The notes under the pieces: generated by a model
What the model saw: the letters and a program-made list of their open reading frames with translations, nothing else
The model's database searches: none
What the model was told of the DNA's origin: nothing
Position numbers and translations under genes: made by a program
In this document: positions 9,061 to 17,856 of the stretch, one piece after another
How positions within the stretch are numbered: position 1 is the first letter of the stretch
Layout: every line of letters begins with the position of its first letter
Assembly: GCF_014336955.1 (NCBI RefSeq)
Contig: NZ_QRAI01000001.1
Coordinates: forward strand, 682,001-746,000
Source of the DNA: Saccharophagus sp. K07
GTDB taxonomy: Bacteria > Pseudomonadota > Gammaproteobacteria > Pseudomonadales > Cellvibrionaceae
Direction: 5' to 3'
Length of the DNA stretch: 64,000 nucleotides

Positions 9061-10899
9061 GTGAATATTACAGTTGAGGCAGTAACTGCTCGCATCATTG
9101 AGCGCAGTCGTGAACTGCGCTCGGCCTATGTCAACGCCATGAAGGCAACGATGGAGCAGAATCCGCCGAAGAGACGCCTCTCCTGCGGAAATTTGGCGCA
9201 CGCTTATGCCGGTTGCAACGAACAGGATAAAAACATTATCCGCCTGATGCAGACGGCCAATTTGAGCATCACCACTGCTTACAACGATATGTTGTCGGCG
9301 CACAAACCCTACGAGCGCTATCCGGACATTATTCGCGAAGCTGCGCGCCGCATGGGGTGCAGTGCCCAGGTGGCGAGTGGTGTGCCCGCCATGTGCGACG
9401 GGGTGACCCAAGGACAGGCGGGTATGGAGCTCAGCCTGTTCAGCCGGGAAGTGGTGGCTATGGCAACTGCCATAGGTCTGACCCATAACATGTTCGACGG
9501 CAACCTGTTCCTGGGTATCTGCGACAAAATCGTGCCTGGCATGGTGATAGGCGCGCTTCAATTCGGTCATATTCCAGCGGTTTTTGTTCCGGGCGGCCCA
9601 ATGCCGTCGGGCATCCCCAACAAAGAAAAAGCCAAAGTACGCCAGCAGTACGCCGCTGGTGAAGTTGGTGAAGACAAACTGCTGGAAATTGAAACCAAGT
9701 CTTACCACAGCCCAGGTACTTGTACGTTTTACGGCACCGCCAACAGCAACCAGATGTTGGTTGAGATGCTCGGTCTGCAATTGCCCGGCTCATCTTTCGT
9801 CAGCCCTGACTCCGAATTGCGTACAGCATTAACCCGTGCAGCGGTAGAAAAGCTGATCGCTTGCACCGCGTCCGCCGGACAATACCGTCCGATGTATGAA
9901 GTCGTTACCGAAAAATCCATCGTCAACGCAGTAGTCGGTTTGTTGGCGACCGGCGGTTCTACCAACCACACGCTCCACTTGGTTGCCATGGCGCGAGCTG
10001 CGGGTGTGATTCTGACGTGGGACGATATGGATGAGCTGTCTCGCGCAGTGCCGCTTTTGGCGCGCGTCTATCCGAATGGCGAAGCCGACGTTAACCACTT
10101 CCACGAAGCCGGCGGCATGTCTTACTTGGTGTACGAACTGCGTCGTGGCGGCTTGTTGAATGAAGATGTAGTTACTGTAATGGGTGACCAGGGGCTCGCC
10201 AGCTACGAGAAAGCGCCCAAACTCAACAGCGCGGGTGAGGCAGTCTGGGAAGATGTGATTTCTGCTTCGAATAATACCGACGTATTGCGCAGCTTTGATC
10301 AGCCTTTCTCACCCGAAGGCGGCTTGCGTCTGATGCGCGGCAACCTCGGTCAGGGCGTTATCAAGGTTTCCGCCGTTGCGCCACAAAACCGCGTTGTCGA
10401 GGCGCCTTGTATTGTGTTCGAAACACAAGAAGAGTTGATCGATGCGTTTAAACGCGGTGAGCTGGAAAAAGATTTTGTCGCCGTGGTGCGTTTCCAAGGG
10501 CCTGCTGCCAATGGCATGCCGGAACTGCACAAGATGACTCCTCCGCTCGGCCTGCTGCAAGACCGGGGCTACAAAGTTGCGCTGGTAACAGATGGTCGTA
10601 TGTCGGGTGCATCCGGAAAAGTGCCTGCTGCGATCCACATTTCACCGGAAGCCTGCAAAGGTGGCGCGCTCGGCAAGCTGAAAACTGGTGACGTCATTCG
10701 TTTCGATGCCGATCAAGGCATCCTGGATGTGCTGGTTGATCCTGCTGAACTGGCTGCCCGACCTGCCGCTCAACTCAAGCGCGAACCGCAAAACCTGGGA
10801 CGCAGCCTGTTTGGCGGCTTCCGCGAGCTCGCCGGAGTTTCCGAAGAGGGCGCATCCGTTTTTAATTCATTCATCGATTTCAATAAGGAATCTCTGTGA
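9061..10899 (+). CDS. edd: 6-phosphogluconate dehydratase
   Basis: Edd dehydrates 6-phosphogluconate to 2-keto-3-deoxy-6-phosphogluconate, the defining first step of the Entner-Doudoroff pathway. The 612-residue protein belongs to the IlvD/Edd Fe-S dehydratase family: SGVPAMCDGVTQGQAGMELS, FLGICDKIVPGM, PGTCTFYGTANSNQM with a cluster-ligand Cys, and VTDGRMSGASGK are all visible. Family length is about 605. The start is GTG at 9061, with AAGAGGTG directly upstream; the earlier in-frame ATG at 9031 lies inside zwf. The end overlaps eda by four bases (GTGA), indicating translational coupling. Confidence 0.97.
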   Translation: MNITVEAVTARIIERSRELRSAYVNAMKATMEQNPPKRRLSCGNLAHAYAGCNEQDKNIIRLMQTANLSITTAYNDMLSAHKPYERYPDIIREAARRMGCSAQVASGVPAMCDGVTQGQAGMELSLFSREVVAMATAIGLTHNMFDGNLFLGICDKIVPGMVIGALQFGHIPAVFVPGGPMPSGIPNKEKAKVRQQYAAGEVGEDKLLEIETKSYHSPGTCTFYGTANSNQMLVEMLGLQLPGSSFVSPDSELRTALTRAAVEKLIACTASAGQYRPMYEVVTEKSIVNAVVGLLATGGSTNHTLHLVAMARAAGVILTWDDMDELSRAVPLLARVYPNGEADVNHFHEAGGMSYLVYELRRGGLLNEDVVTVMGDQGLASYEKAPKLNSAGEAVWEDVISASNNTDVLRSFDQPFSPEGGLRLMRGNLGQGVIKVSAVAPQNRVVEAPCIVFETQEELIDAFKRGELEKDFVAVVRFQGPAANGMPELHKMTPPLGLLQDRGYKVALVTDGRMSGASGKVPAAIHISPEACKGGALGKLKTGDVIRFDADQGILDVLVDPAELAARPAAQLKREPQNLGRSLFGGFRELAGVSEEGASVFNSFIDFNKESL

Positions 10900-11525
10900 A
10901 TATCACACGCGAATTTTTGCAACCCATCGGCGTTATGCCGGTGATCGTGTTGGACAGTGTTGATCATGCCGTTCCAGTCGCTGAAGCGCTGTATAAAGGT
11001 GGAATCAAAGCGGTAGAGATTACCCTGCGCACGCCAGTGGCTCTCGAGTGCATCAAGGTCATTAAAAAAGAATGCCCACATTTGATAGTCGGTTCCGGCA
11101 CTGTGATCAATGAGAAAAACGTTGAAGAGTGTGCTGATGTTGGGGTGGATTTTGCGGTTTCTCCCGGAATGACACCTGCATTGGTGCGCAAAGCGCAGGA
11201 GTGCGGCGTCAAACTGCTTCCTGGAGTGGCGACGTGCTCTGAAATCCTGACGGGAATGGAGTTGGGGCTGAGCTGTTTTAAATTGTTCCCGGCAACCGCT
11301 GTGGGCGGTTTACCCCTGCTGAAGTCCATTAATGGTCCTTTGCCGCAAGCGACTTTCTGCCCGACCGGTGGCCTGACGATCGACGATTTTGATCAGTATT
11401 TGGCGCTGCCGAACGTGGCGTGCGTCGGTGGGTCTTGGTTGGTGCCTAAGGCTGCGGTGGACGCCAAAAACTGGCAGGCCATTACGGACATAGCTGCCAA
11501 AACCATGGCGAAAGTTCAGCTTTAA
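10896..11525 (+). CDS. eda: KDPG/KHG aldolase
   Basis: Eda cleaves 2-keto-3-deoxy-6-phosphogluconate to pyruvate and glyceraldehyde 3-phosphate, completing the Entner-Doudoroff pathway; the triose then enters through Gap, encoded upstream. The 209-residue protein is a class I aldolase: the Schiff-base Lys lies in CFKLFPATAVGG near residue 128, and the conserved Glu is in AVEITLRTP near residue 45. The GTG start overlaps the edd stop in a GTGA junction. The first codons of edd and eda are nearly the same (GTG AAT ATx AC). An intrinsic terminator follows. Confidence 0.97.
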   Translation: MNITREFLQPIGVMPVIVLDSVDHAVPVAEALYKGGIKAVEITLRTPVALECIKVIKKECPHLIVGSGTVINEKNVEECADVGVDFAVSPGMTPALVRKAQECGVKLLPGVATCSEILTGMELGLSCFKLFPATAVGGLPLLKSINGPLPQATFCPTGGLTIDDFDQYLALPNVACVGGSWLVPKAAVDAKNWQAITDIAAKTMAKVQL

Positions 11526-11542
11526 TCTCCTCTTAAACACTC

Positions 11543-11571
11543 AAAGGCCAGGCTTGTTCTGGCCTTTTTAT
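11543..11571 (+). terminator. Rho-independent terminator of zwf-edd-eda
   Basis: AAAGGCCAG, a short loop and CTGGCCTTT form a nine-base stem followed by a T-rich tract, 17 bases after the eda stop. It also lies just beyond the 3' end of the convergent gene at 11587. Confidence 0.88.
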
Positions 11572-11586
11572 TTCCCCTTCCTTCCT

Positions 11587-12033
11587 CTAAATGAACTTGG
11601 GTATCTCACCCAACTGGCGGGACATCAGCATCAATTCCTGCATAACTTCAGCAAGACTGAAAGAGGTGCCACTGCGCAGCTCCTGGCGAATTTTGTGAAT
11701 CATCAAAGAGCCTTCTTTGATGGGGTTCTCTGGGGTAGGGGCATTGCGCGGAGCAGAGCTCAACACCAGAAATCCCCGGTGACTGAGCACAACCTGGTCC
11801 AGCGCTTCCTGGCGAACCGCTTGGTCATAGCGCAGATAATCTGCACTCGCGAGCCACATCATGGTGTGAAAGCACGCCTGATGTCGCGGACTGTGCAGGC
11901 CGAACTCATCCGGCGTGTCCGGGCCGCAGATATCTTCGACGTATAAGGTGATCTTCTTGGGAAATTGACCGTAGAGCGCAACCAAAATTTTGGCTGCGTC
12001 CCGGTAGAAGTCATCGATGTGAATGTCCGACAA
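11587..12033 (-). CDS. Conserved hypothetical protein downstream of alaA
   Basis: This 148-residue soluble protein has no signal peptide or membrane segment. It begins MSDIHIDDFYRDAAKILVAL and has helical stretches around CFHTMMWLASADYLRYDQ and EGSLMIHKIRQELRSG. I do not recognise a named family; the even composition and operon position indicate a real gene. Its ATG lies 10 bases after the stop of the aminotransferase on the same strand, so the two are probably cotranscribed. Function unknown. Confidence 0.75.
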   Translation of the reverse strand: MSDIHIDDFYRDAAKILVALYGQFPKKITLYVEDICGPDTPDEFGLHSPRHQACFHTMMWLASADYLRYDQAVRQEALDQVVLSHRGFLVLSSAPRNAPTPENPIKEGSLMIHKIRQELRSGTSFSLAEVMQELMLMSRQLGEIPKFI

Positions 12034-12043
12034 AACGATCTCG

Positions 12044-13258
12044 CTATCTTGCGTAACGTTGCAGGAATTGACCGAGGCGGTCGATGGCTTTGGTCAGTTC
12101 GTCCACTACAGGCAAGAACACTATGCGTGCATGGTCCGGCTCTGGCCAGTTGAATGCAGTTCCTTGAACCAGCAACACTTTATGCTGAATCAGGAAGTCG
12201 AGAATCAGCTGCTGGTCGTCGTCAAACTTGTAATAGTTCCGATCGATTTTCGGGAACATGTAGAGAGCCCCTTTAGGTTTGACGCAGCTCACCCCGGGAA
12301 TGGAATTCAGGGCAGACCAGGCGGCGTTGCGCTGCTCCAGCAAGCGCCCGCCGGGCAGGATCAGTTCATTGATACTCTGATAGCCGCCTAGAGCTGTTTG
12401 GACTGCATACATGGCCGGAACGTTGGCGCACAAACGCATGGAAGACAGCATCTCGACACCCTTGATGTATTCCCGAGCCAGATGCTTGGCGCCGCTGAAT
12501 ACCAGCCAGCCAGAACGGAAGCCGGCGAGACGATAGGTTTTGGAAAGGCCGTTAAAGCTGACGCAGAGCACGTCCTGAGCCAAGCGGCCCATAGGAATGA
12601 ATTTGGCGTCGTCGTAAACGATCTTGCTGTAGATCTCATCAGAAAAGATCACCAACTTGTGTTCTTGCGCGACTTTCACGATTTCTTTCAACAAGTCTTC
12701 GCTATATACCGCGCCAGTGGGGTTGTTGGGGTTGATTAAAACGATTGCGCGGGTTCTGCTGGTGACCTTGCTGCGAATGTCGTTGATGTCGGGAAACCAG
12801 TCGGATTGCTCATCGCATAGATAGTGCACAGGCTTGCCGCCAGCCAGAGTGACGGCCGCAGTCCACAGAGGGTAGTCCGGAGCGGGTACCAGCACTTCGT
12901 CATCGTTATTCAGCAGAGCTTGGCAGGCCATGACAATAAGTTCGCTCACGCCATTGCCCAGGAAGATATCGTCAATCTCGACGCCGGGGATTCCCAGGCT
13001 CTGGCATTCCTGCATGATCGCTTTGCGCGCGGGAAACAGGCCTTTGGACGCGGTATAGCCTTGGGCAGCGCGGAGGTTCAGGATAACGTCGGCGATGATT
13101 TCGTCCGGCGCGTCAAAGCCAAAAGGAGCGGGGTTGCCGATGTTGAGCTTGAGGATGCGATGGCCTTCCTCTTCAAGACGGGTAGCGTGATCTAACACTG
13201 GGCCGCGAATGTCATAACACACGCCATCCAGTTTTCTGGATTTATCGATGAGTTGCAT
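12044..13258 (-). CDS. alaA: Alanine-type aminotransferase (AlaA/YfbQ-like)
   Basis: This is a fold-type I, class I PLP aminotransferase, most like AlaA, which makes alanine from pyruvate and glutamate. About 404 residues; LNIGNPAPFGFDAPDEI near the N terminus is the AlaA-type substrate loop, INPNNPTGAVYS binds PLP, and SFNGLSKTYRLAGFRSGW near residue 240 has the Schiff-base Lys. The ATG at 13258 gives MQLIDKSRKL. A TTG two codons earlier (13264) is better spaced from the AAGG ribosome binding site and may be the real start. Substrate assignment is by similarity pattern only. Confidence 0.88.
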   Translation of the reverse strand: MQLIDKSRKLDGVCYDIRGPVLDHATRLEEEGHRILKLNIGNPAPFGFDAPDEIIADVILNLRAAQGYTASKGLFPARKAIMQECQSLGIPGVEIDDIFLGNGVSELIVMACQALLNNDDEVLVPAPDYPLWTAAVTLAGGKPVHYLCDEQSDWFPDINDIRSKVTSRTRAIVLINPNNPTGAVYSEDLLKEIVKVAQEHKLVIFSDEIYSKIVYDDAKFIPMGRLAQDVLCVSFNGLSKTYRLAGFRSGWLVFSGAKHLAREYIKGVEMLSSMRLCANVPAMYAVQTALGGYQSINELILPGGRLLEQRNAAWSALNSIPGVSCVKPKGALYMFPKIDRNYYKFDDDQQLILDFLIQHKVLLVQGTAFNWPEPDHARIVFLPVVDELTKAIDRLGQFLQRYAR

Positions 13259-13440
13259 TGTCAAGTGGTTACCTTTTTAATCCGATGTTCCGGGCGAGCA
13301 TGTTCGCCCTTTGCCGATAATGAGTTCTGGCCTGGTGTGCGCCGGAAGGAGACGGCAATTTTCGGAAAACGAAATGACCCGTCAGAATCAGGGGCGCGTC
13401 GATTCAAGTCATTGATATCAAGATTAGCAGGTGAGCGATT

Positions 13441-13845
13441 ATGTCAGATAGCACTGTAAAAAACGATGAGCGTTGGCGCGAGGAATTGAGCCCTGAGGAG
13501 TATCGGATCTGCCGTGGCAAAGGCACTGAGCGACCCTTTACTGGCGAATATTGGGACTGCAAAAAAAGTGGTGTTTATCGCTGCCGCTGTTGCGGAGAAC
13601 CGCTGTTCTCATCCCGTACCAAGTACGACTCTGGCTCCGGCTGGCCGAGCTTTTATCAGCCCATAAATCCTCAGTCAGTGGCGGAAGAGCGCGATCTCAG
13701 TCATGGGATGATCCGCACTGAGATTCTTTGTGAAAAATGCGGCGCCCACCTCGGCCATGTCTTTCCGGATGGCCCTGAGCCAACGGGGTTGCGCTACTGC
13801 GTCAATTCCGCGTCTCTCAGATTGGATGAGGATGCGGAAGCATAA
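13441..13845 (+). CDS. msrB: Peptide-methionine (R)-S-oxide reductase
   Basis: MsrB repairs methionine-R-sulfoxide in proteins. The 134-residue protein is a complete zinc-type MsrB: CxxC pairs at about residues 48/51 and 97/100 bind structural Zn, [13 protein letters not shown] is the substrate loop, and the catalytic Cys sits in RYCVNSASL near residue 120. The start has a good ribosome binding site (AGGTGAG). It is divergent from alaA and convergent with the next gene. A weak GC hairpin without a T-tract lies between the convergent stops (13851-13866). Confidence 0.96.
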   Translation: MSDSTVKNDERWREELSPEEYRICRGKGTERPFTGEYWDCKKSGVYRCRCCGEPLFSSRTKYDSGSGWPSFYQPINPQSVAEERDLSHGMIRTEILCEKCGAHLGHVFPDGPEPTGLRYCVNSASLRLDEDAEA

Positions 13846-13866
13846 GAGGCGGGGCCAAAGTGCCCC

Positions 13867-14655
13867 TCAATCATAGATCTGCTTCTTCTTCCAGTTCTGC
13901 TGCTCTTGCGCGAACTTGTCCCATTCACTATTGATTGCAGATGAATCTGCTTCCTCAGCGGAGTTCTCCTCTGTTGCAGGAGATTCATTGACCAGACGCT
14001 CCAACTCGCTGCGGGTCGCGCGCAGTTGTGCGATTTGATTGTCCAGCCGACCGCCGTTGCGCTCTTTGAGAGCCAGCTTCAACGCGAGTTCGACATAATG
14101 TAACGCCAAACGGGGTTTGCCTTTATCGCGCGCCAGACGGCTTTGCAGCGCGTATGAGTCGAGTGTCAGCTGAATAACCAGCTGGCGGATCGTGTTGCGG
14201 TAGGCTTCCGCTTGTGAGCCGGTCAGCTGTTTTTTTCCTTCCAGTTGAAAAACGTACTTGTAGAGCTCCTCCAGGCTGGTTTTGATCTCACGAGCCTGCT
14301 TGGGGTTTTCGATAGGGGAGGAGGGCTGGTTTTGTTGTAGGCGCTGAGTCTCCGCCATTTGCTGGACGATCGTTTTTAAGTCCTCTTTATGGCCGGGATG
14401 ATTAGGTTCCATTTTGGACAGCTGATCCAGGAGTTGCGCGAGGCTCTTTTGAACCAGAAGGGTCAGCTCCTTCGGCAAAAAGCCGGGAGGAAAGCCGCTC
14501 AACATAAATTTGAAATTGCGGATGCGACTTTTCAGCGCCAGCAGGAGGCGTTCTTTCTGCTGCTTCTTTTGCGACACGGTTTGCGCAATAAATGCGTAGC
14601 AAACCAAGCCAGCCAGAAGGACGACAATTGCGATAATAACGGGGACGGAAGACAT
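13867..14655 (-). CDS. Membrane-anchored helical protein, function unknown
   Basis: This 262-residue protein starts at ATG 14655 with one N-terminal membrane helix (VPVIIAIVVLLAGLVCYAFIA). A long, charged, mostly helical cytoplasmic part follows: KKQQKERLLLALKSRIRNFK, then FLPKELTLLVQKSLAQLLDQ, a Gln/Glu-rich middle, and a repeat-like ALQSRLARDKGKPRLALHYV stretch resembling a TPR hairpin. The C terminus is acidic and then Lys-rich. The frame extends back to 14742, but those residues lack a membrane anchor and a ribosome binding site. I do not recognise a characterised family. It stands alone, convergent with msrB. Confidence 0.72.
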   Translation of the reverse strand: MSSVPVIIAIVVLLAGLVCYAFIAQTVSQKKQQKERLLLALKSRIRNFKFMLSGFPPGFLPKELTLLVQKSLAQLLDQLSKMEPNHPGHKEDLKTIVQQMAETQRLQQNQPSSPIENPKQAREIKTSLEELYKYVFQLEGKKQLTGSQAEAYRNTIRQLVIQLTLDSYALQSRLARDKGKPRLALHYVELALKLALKERNGGRLDNQIAQLRATRSELERLVNESPATEENSAEEADSSAINSEWDKFAQEQQNWKKKQIYD

Positions 14656-14824
14656 GTGTGCGCACCAAATACTCTCATAAAGGCTAGCAGCCCTGACCGC
14701 GGATGCAACTTGGCTGGCCGAAGGTTTGGGTTCGATCTCCACGTACCTCTGGCAGAGATTTTAAGGTCGGACCTATGTTCTTGATTTAATGGTGTTTAAT
14801 TTTTCATCAGCAAAAAACAGATCA

Positions 14825-14886
14825 AAAGAAATTAATAAAAATTTTTTTATAAAAGTGTTGACAGCTTTCTGGGTCACCAATAGAAT
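14825..14886 (+). promoter_or_regulatory. Strong tRNA promoter with AT-rich UP element
   Basis: TTGACA (14858-14863) and TAGAAT (14881-14886) are separated by exactly 17 bases. The region immediately upstream (14825-14857) is almost pure A and T, like an rRNA/tRNA UP element, and the bases after the -10 are GC-rich (GCGCC), typical of stringently controlled stable-RNA promoters. It drives tRNA-Glu and tRNA-Gly. Confidence 0.85.
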
Positions 14887-14938
14887 GCGCCCCACTTCTG
14901 GCGACAACGCAAAATGTTGAAAAGCCTGAAGAAAATAG

Positions 14939-15014
14939 GTCCCCATCGTCTAGAGGCCTAGGACACCGCCCTTTCACGGCAGTAACAGGGGTTCGAATCC
15001 CCTTGGGGACGCCA
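14939..15014 (+). tRNA. tRNA-Glu (anticodon TTC)
   Basis: A full cloverleaf is visible: acceptor GTCCCCA pairs with the 3' TGGGGAC, the anticodon loop is CTTTCAC with anticodon TTC, the T-loop is GGTTCGAATCC, and CCA is encoded. It forms a two-tRNA unit with the tRNA-Gly five bases downstream. Confidence 0.97.
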
Positions 15015-15019
15015 ATTTT

Positions 15020-15095
<76 letters not shown>

Positions 15096-15100
15096 AACAT

Positions 15101-15132
15101 AAAAAAGGCAGCCAGAAAGGCTGCCTTTTTTA
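15101..15132 (+). terminator. Terminator of the tRNA-Glu/tRNA-Gly unit
   Basis: AAAAAAGGCAGCC and GGCTGCCTTTTTT form a long perfect stem around AGAAA, six bases after the encoded CCA. Confidence 0.92.
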
Positions 15133-15301
15133 TTTCTGTATTTTCAGTTTTGCAAATTCCTCTTCATCAGCATTTATAAAAACCAAATCTTTCGCACCAC
15201 TGCTTTTTTGCGGTTGCAGCATTCGTTTTATCGGATTTTATTTTTGTCGAGCCAAATTTGATAAAGTGGCATCCCTCGTTTGCAGGCTGGAATTTATCCC
15301 C

Positions 15302-16255
15302 ATGACGATACAGTCGACTGCTCTGTCCATTCGCGCTTTGAGCAAGGTTTACGGAAATGGCAAAGCTGCCCTTAGCGGTGTAGATCTGGATGTAATGCCG
15401 GGAGATTTTTTTGCGCTGCTCGGCCCCAACGGTGCTGGAAAATCCACCATTATCGGCATTATTTCCTCTCTGGTTCGCAAAACGTCCGGATCTGTCTCTA
15501 TCTTCGGTCACGATATAGATGCGAATTTTTCCGTTGCGAAGCAGCATCTCGGGGTGGTTCCACAGGAATTCAATTTCAGCGTGTTTGAGAAGGTCCAGCA
15601 AATCGTCGTGAATCAGGCGGGTTTCTACGGTGTGCCGCGCAAAGAAGCTTTGCAGACCACTGATCAGCTCCTGCATCAATTAAATTTGTGGGATAAGCGC
15701 AACGAGCCTGCCAGGAACCTTTCCGGCGGTATGAAGCGCCGTCTTATGATCGCGCGTGCGCTGGTTCATAAGCCGAAGCTGCTTATTCTCGATGAGCCTA
15801 CTGCGGGAGTGGATATAGAGCTGCGCCGCTCCATGTGGGAATTTTTGACGGAAATTAATCAAGCTGGAACCACTATCATCCTGACGACGCATTATCTGGA
15901 AGAGGCTGAGAATTTGTGCCGCAATGTCGCCATTATCAATAAAGGCGAGATTATCGAGAATACCAGCGTAAAAAATTTATTGAAGCAATTGAACCGCGAA
16001 GTATTTGTCCTCGATGTGCGAGATGAGCTAATGGCATGTCCCGAGGTGGAAAATTATCAATTGCGCTTGCGCGACGCTCACAGTCTGGAAGTGGAGGTGG
16101 AAAAAGGTAAGCCCTTAAATGATTTGTTTGCGCAGCTCGCTGCAAAAAATGTTGCGGTCGTGAGCATGCGCAACAAAGTCAACCGCTTGGAGGAATTGTT
16201 TGTGACGCTCGTGAAAAATCACGAGAAGCGGGATGGTGCCGGAGGTCGCGTATGA
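15302..16255 (+). CDS. ABC transporter ATP-binding protein (YadG-like)
   Basis: This is the 317-residue nucleotide-binding subunit of an ABC-2 type exporter. The order is Walker A GPNGAGKST (about 44-52), Q-loop VVPQEFNFSVFE, signature LSGGMKRR, Walker B LLILDEPTAGVD and the H-loop TTHYLEEAE, then a C-terminal extension of about 90 residues. The start is the ATG at 15302; the upstream frame runs through the tRNA-Gly gene and is not coding. The stop overlaps the permease start in ATGA (16252-16255), so translation is coupled. The pair resembles E. coli YadG/YadH, whose substrate is unknown. Confidence 0.9.
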   Translation: MTIQSTALSIRALSKVYGNGKAALSGVDLDVMPGDFFALLGPNGAGKSTIIGIISSLVRKTSGSVSIFGHDIDANFSVAKQHLGVVPQEFNFSVFEKVQQIVVNQAGFYGVPRKEALQTTDQLLHQLNLWDKRNEPARNLSGGMKRRLMIARALVHKPKLLILDEPTAGVDIELRRSMWEFLTEINQAGTTIILTTHYLEEAENLCRNVAIINKGEIIENTSVKNLLKQLNREVFVLDVRDELMACPEVENYQLRLRDAHSLEVEVEKGKPLNDLFAQLAAKNVAVVSMRNKVNRLEELFVTLVKNHEKRDGAGGRV

Positions 16256-17025
16256 AGATTCAGCATCAGTGGGTGGCCTTTTATACGATCCTCCGCAAAG
16301 AAGTCACGCGCTTTTTACGTATTTGGGTGCAAACTCTTATTCCGCCTGTGATTACCATGGGACTCTATTTCGTGATTTTCGGTCATTTGATCGGCGAGCG
16401 GATTGGTCAGATGGGCGGTTTTGATTACATGTCATTTGTTGTTCCCGGTTTGGTCATGATGGCGGTAATCAATAATTCTTACGCCAATGTCGTTTCGTCA
16501 TTTTTTAGTGCGAAATTTCATCGCAGTATTGAAGAATTGTTGGTGAGTCCCACTCCTAGCCACATTATTCTTCTCGGCTATGTCGCTGGTGGTATTCTGC
16601 GCGGTTTGGCGGTAGGCGCTATAGTGACTTTCGTTTCGACGTTTTTTACCAACTTTATTATTGAAAATCCCTTGTTGACGATTTTGGTGATTTTTTTGAC
16701 CTCAGCATTATTTTCGGTTGCGGGTCTTATCAATGCGATTTTTGCCAATTCGTTTGACGATATATCCATTATTCCGACGTTCTTATTAACTCCCTTGACC
16801 TATTTCGGCGGCGTTTTTTATTCGATAAGTTTGTTGCCGGAATTTTGGCAGGGTGTATCTCAATTAAATCCAATTCTTTATATGGTTAATGCCTTCCGTT
16901 TTGGGTTTTTGGGGGTGTCGGACGTCAATGTGGGCTTGGCGATTGGCGGTATCGCAGGGATGTTGGTGATTGCCTACATCTTTGCTTGGTATTTGTTGCA
17001 CAAAGGGCGGAAATTGCGTTCCTGA
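16252..17025 (+). CDS. ABC-2 type transporter permease (YadH-like)
   Basis: This 257-residue integral membrane protein has six predicted helices, the ABC-2 topology. A short cytoplasmic N terminus is followed by WVQTLIPPVITMGLYFVIFG, and the ABC-2 signature region LLTPLTYFGGVFYSISLLPE is seen near residue 180. It pairs with the ATPase with which it overlaps by four bases. Family members export lipids, polysaccharides or drugs; nothing in the sequence fixes the substrate. queF follows 10 bases downstream and may share the transcript. Confidence 0.9.
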   Translation: MKIQHQWVAFYTILRKEVTRFLRIWVQTLIPPVITMGLYFVIFGHLIGERIGQMGGFDYMSFVVPGLVMMAVINNSYANVVSSFFSAKFHRSIEELLVSPTPSHIILLGYVAGGILRGLAVGAIVTFVSTFFTNFIIENPLLTILVIFLTSALFSVAGLINAIFANSFDDISIIPTFLLTPLTYFGGVFYSISLLPEFWQGVSQLNPILYMVNAFRFGFLGVSDVNVGLAIGGIAGMLVIAYIFAWYLLHKGRKLRS

Positions 17026-17035
17026 GGTTCGGTAT

Positions 17036-17848
17036 ATGAATGATCAATTAAGTGAATTGAAACTTGGGAAGCAACAAGCCTATCCCGATCATTATGATGC
17101 GGGGTTGCTGCAACCCATTCCTCGCGCTTTGTCGCGCAGTCACCTCAACCGACAGTCGTTTTATGGTTCTGATATCTGGACAGGTTATGAGCTGAGCTGG
17201 CTTTGCCCCGGCGGCAAGCCGCAGGTCTGCATCGCAGAATTCTCGATTCCTGCGAATAGTCCAAATCTGATTGAATCAAAATCATTCAAATATTATTTGA
17301 ATTCATTTAATCAGACTGAAATTGCTTCTAAAGACGAGTTGCTGAAAACAATGGAGCGCGATTTGTCGGCGGTTGCCGGCGCGCCTGTTGCAATACGGCT
17401 GTATGGGCTGGAGGAATACCGAAAACGCGCTGAGGTAGCGCCGGAAGCGGTTTTATTGGACGATATAGAAATACAAGTAAACGGCTATCAACCAGATGCA
17501 AATTTACTGCGACCCGTCGATGGCGAATTCGACGGGATTTGGTGCAGTCATTTATTGAAGAGTAATTGCCCGGTCACCGGTCAACCGGATTGGGCATCGA
17601 TTTGGATACGATGGCGGGGCAGAGCGCTCGATCAGGCTGCGCTTTTGCAATATATCGTCGGCTATCGCCAGCACCAGGATTTCCATGAAAATTGCGTCGA
17701 GCGTATTTATGTGGATCTGGAAGCTGCGGGGAGTCCGAGTGAGCTGTGGGTCTACGCTCGCTACACAAGAAGAGGTGGGTTGGATATCAATCCATTCCGC
17801 AGTTCGCATCCTATGGATGCGCCTGTATGGCTTGCCCCGCGGCAATAG
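17036..17848 (+). CDS. queF: NADPH-dependent 7-cyano-7-deazaguanine reductase
   Basis: QueF reduces the nitrile preQ0 to the amine preQ1 on the way to queuosine in tRNA. At 270 residues this is the long, two-domain (E. coli-type) form. The QueF motif ESKSFKYYLNSFNQTE, involved in NADPH binding, lies near residue 82, and the catalytic Cys is in LLKSNCPVTGQPDW near residue 178. The start is ATG 17036, with TGAGG upstream. A GC hairpin (GCCCCGC/GCGGGGC, 17833-17853) spans its stop but has only a poor T-tract. Confidence 0.95.
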   Translation: MNDQLSELKLGKQQAYPDHYDAGLLQPIPRALSRSHLNRQSFYGSDIWTGYELSWLCPGGKPQVCIAEFSIPANSPNLIESKSFKYYLNSFNQTEIASKDELLKTMERDLSAVAGAPVAIRLYGLEEYRKRAEVAPEAVLLDDIEIQVNGYQPDANLLRPVDGEFDGIWCSHLLKSNCPVTGQPDWASIWIRWRGRALDQAALLQYIVGYRQHQDFHENCVERIYVDLEAAGSPSELWVYARYTRRGGLDINPFRSSHPMDAPVWLAPRQ

Positions 17849-17856
17849 CGGGGCGA

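Noticed and set aside
13851-13866. GGGGC/GCCCC hairpin between msrB and the convergent gene
   Set aside because: Stem is short and lacks a T-run on either strand, so it is not listed as a terminator.
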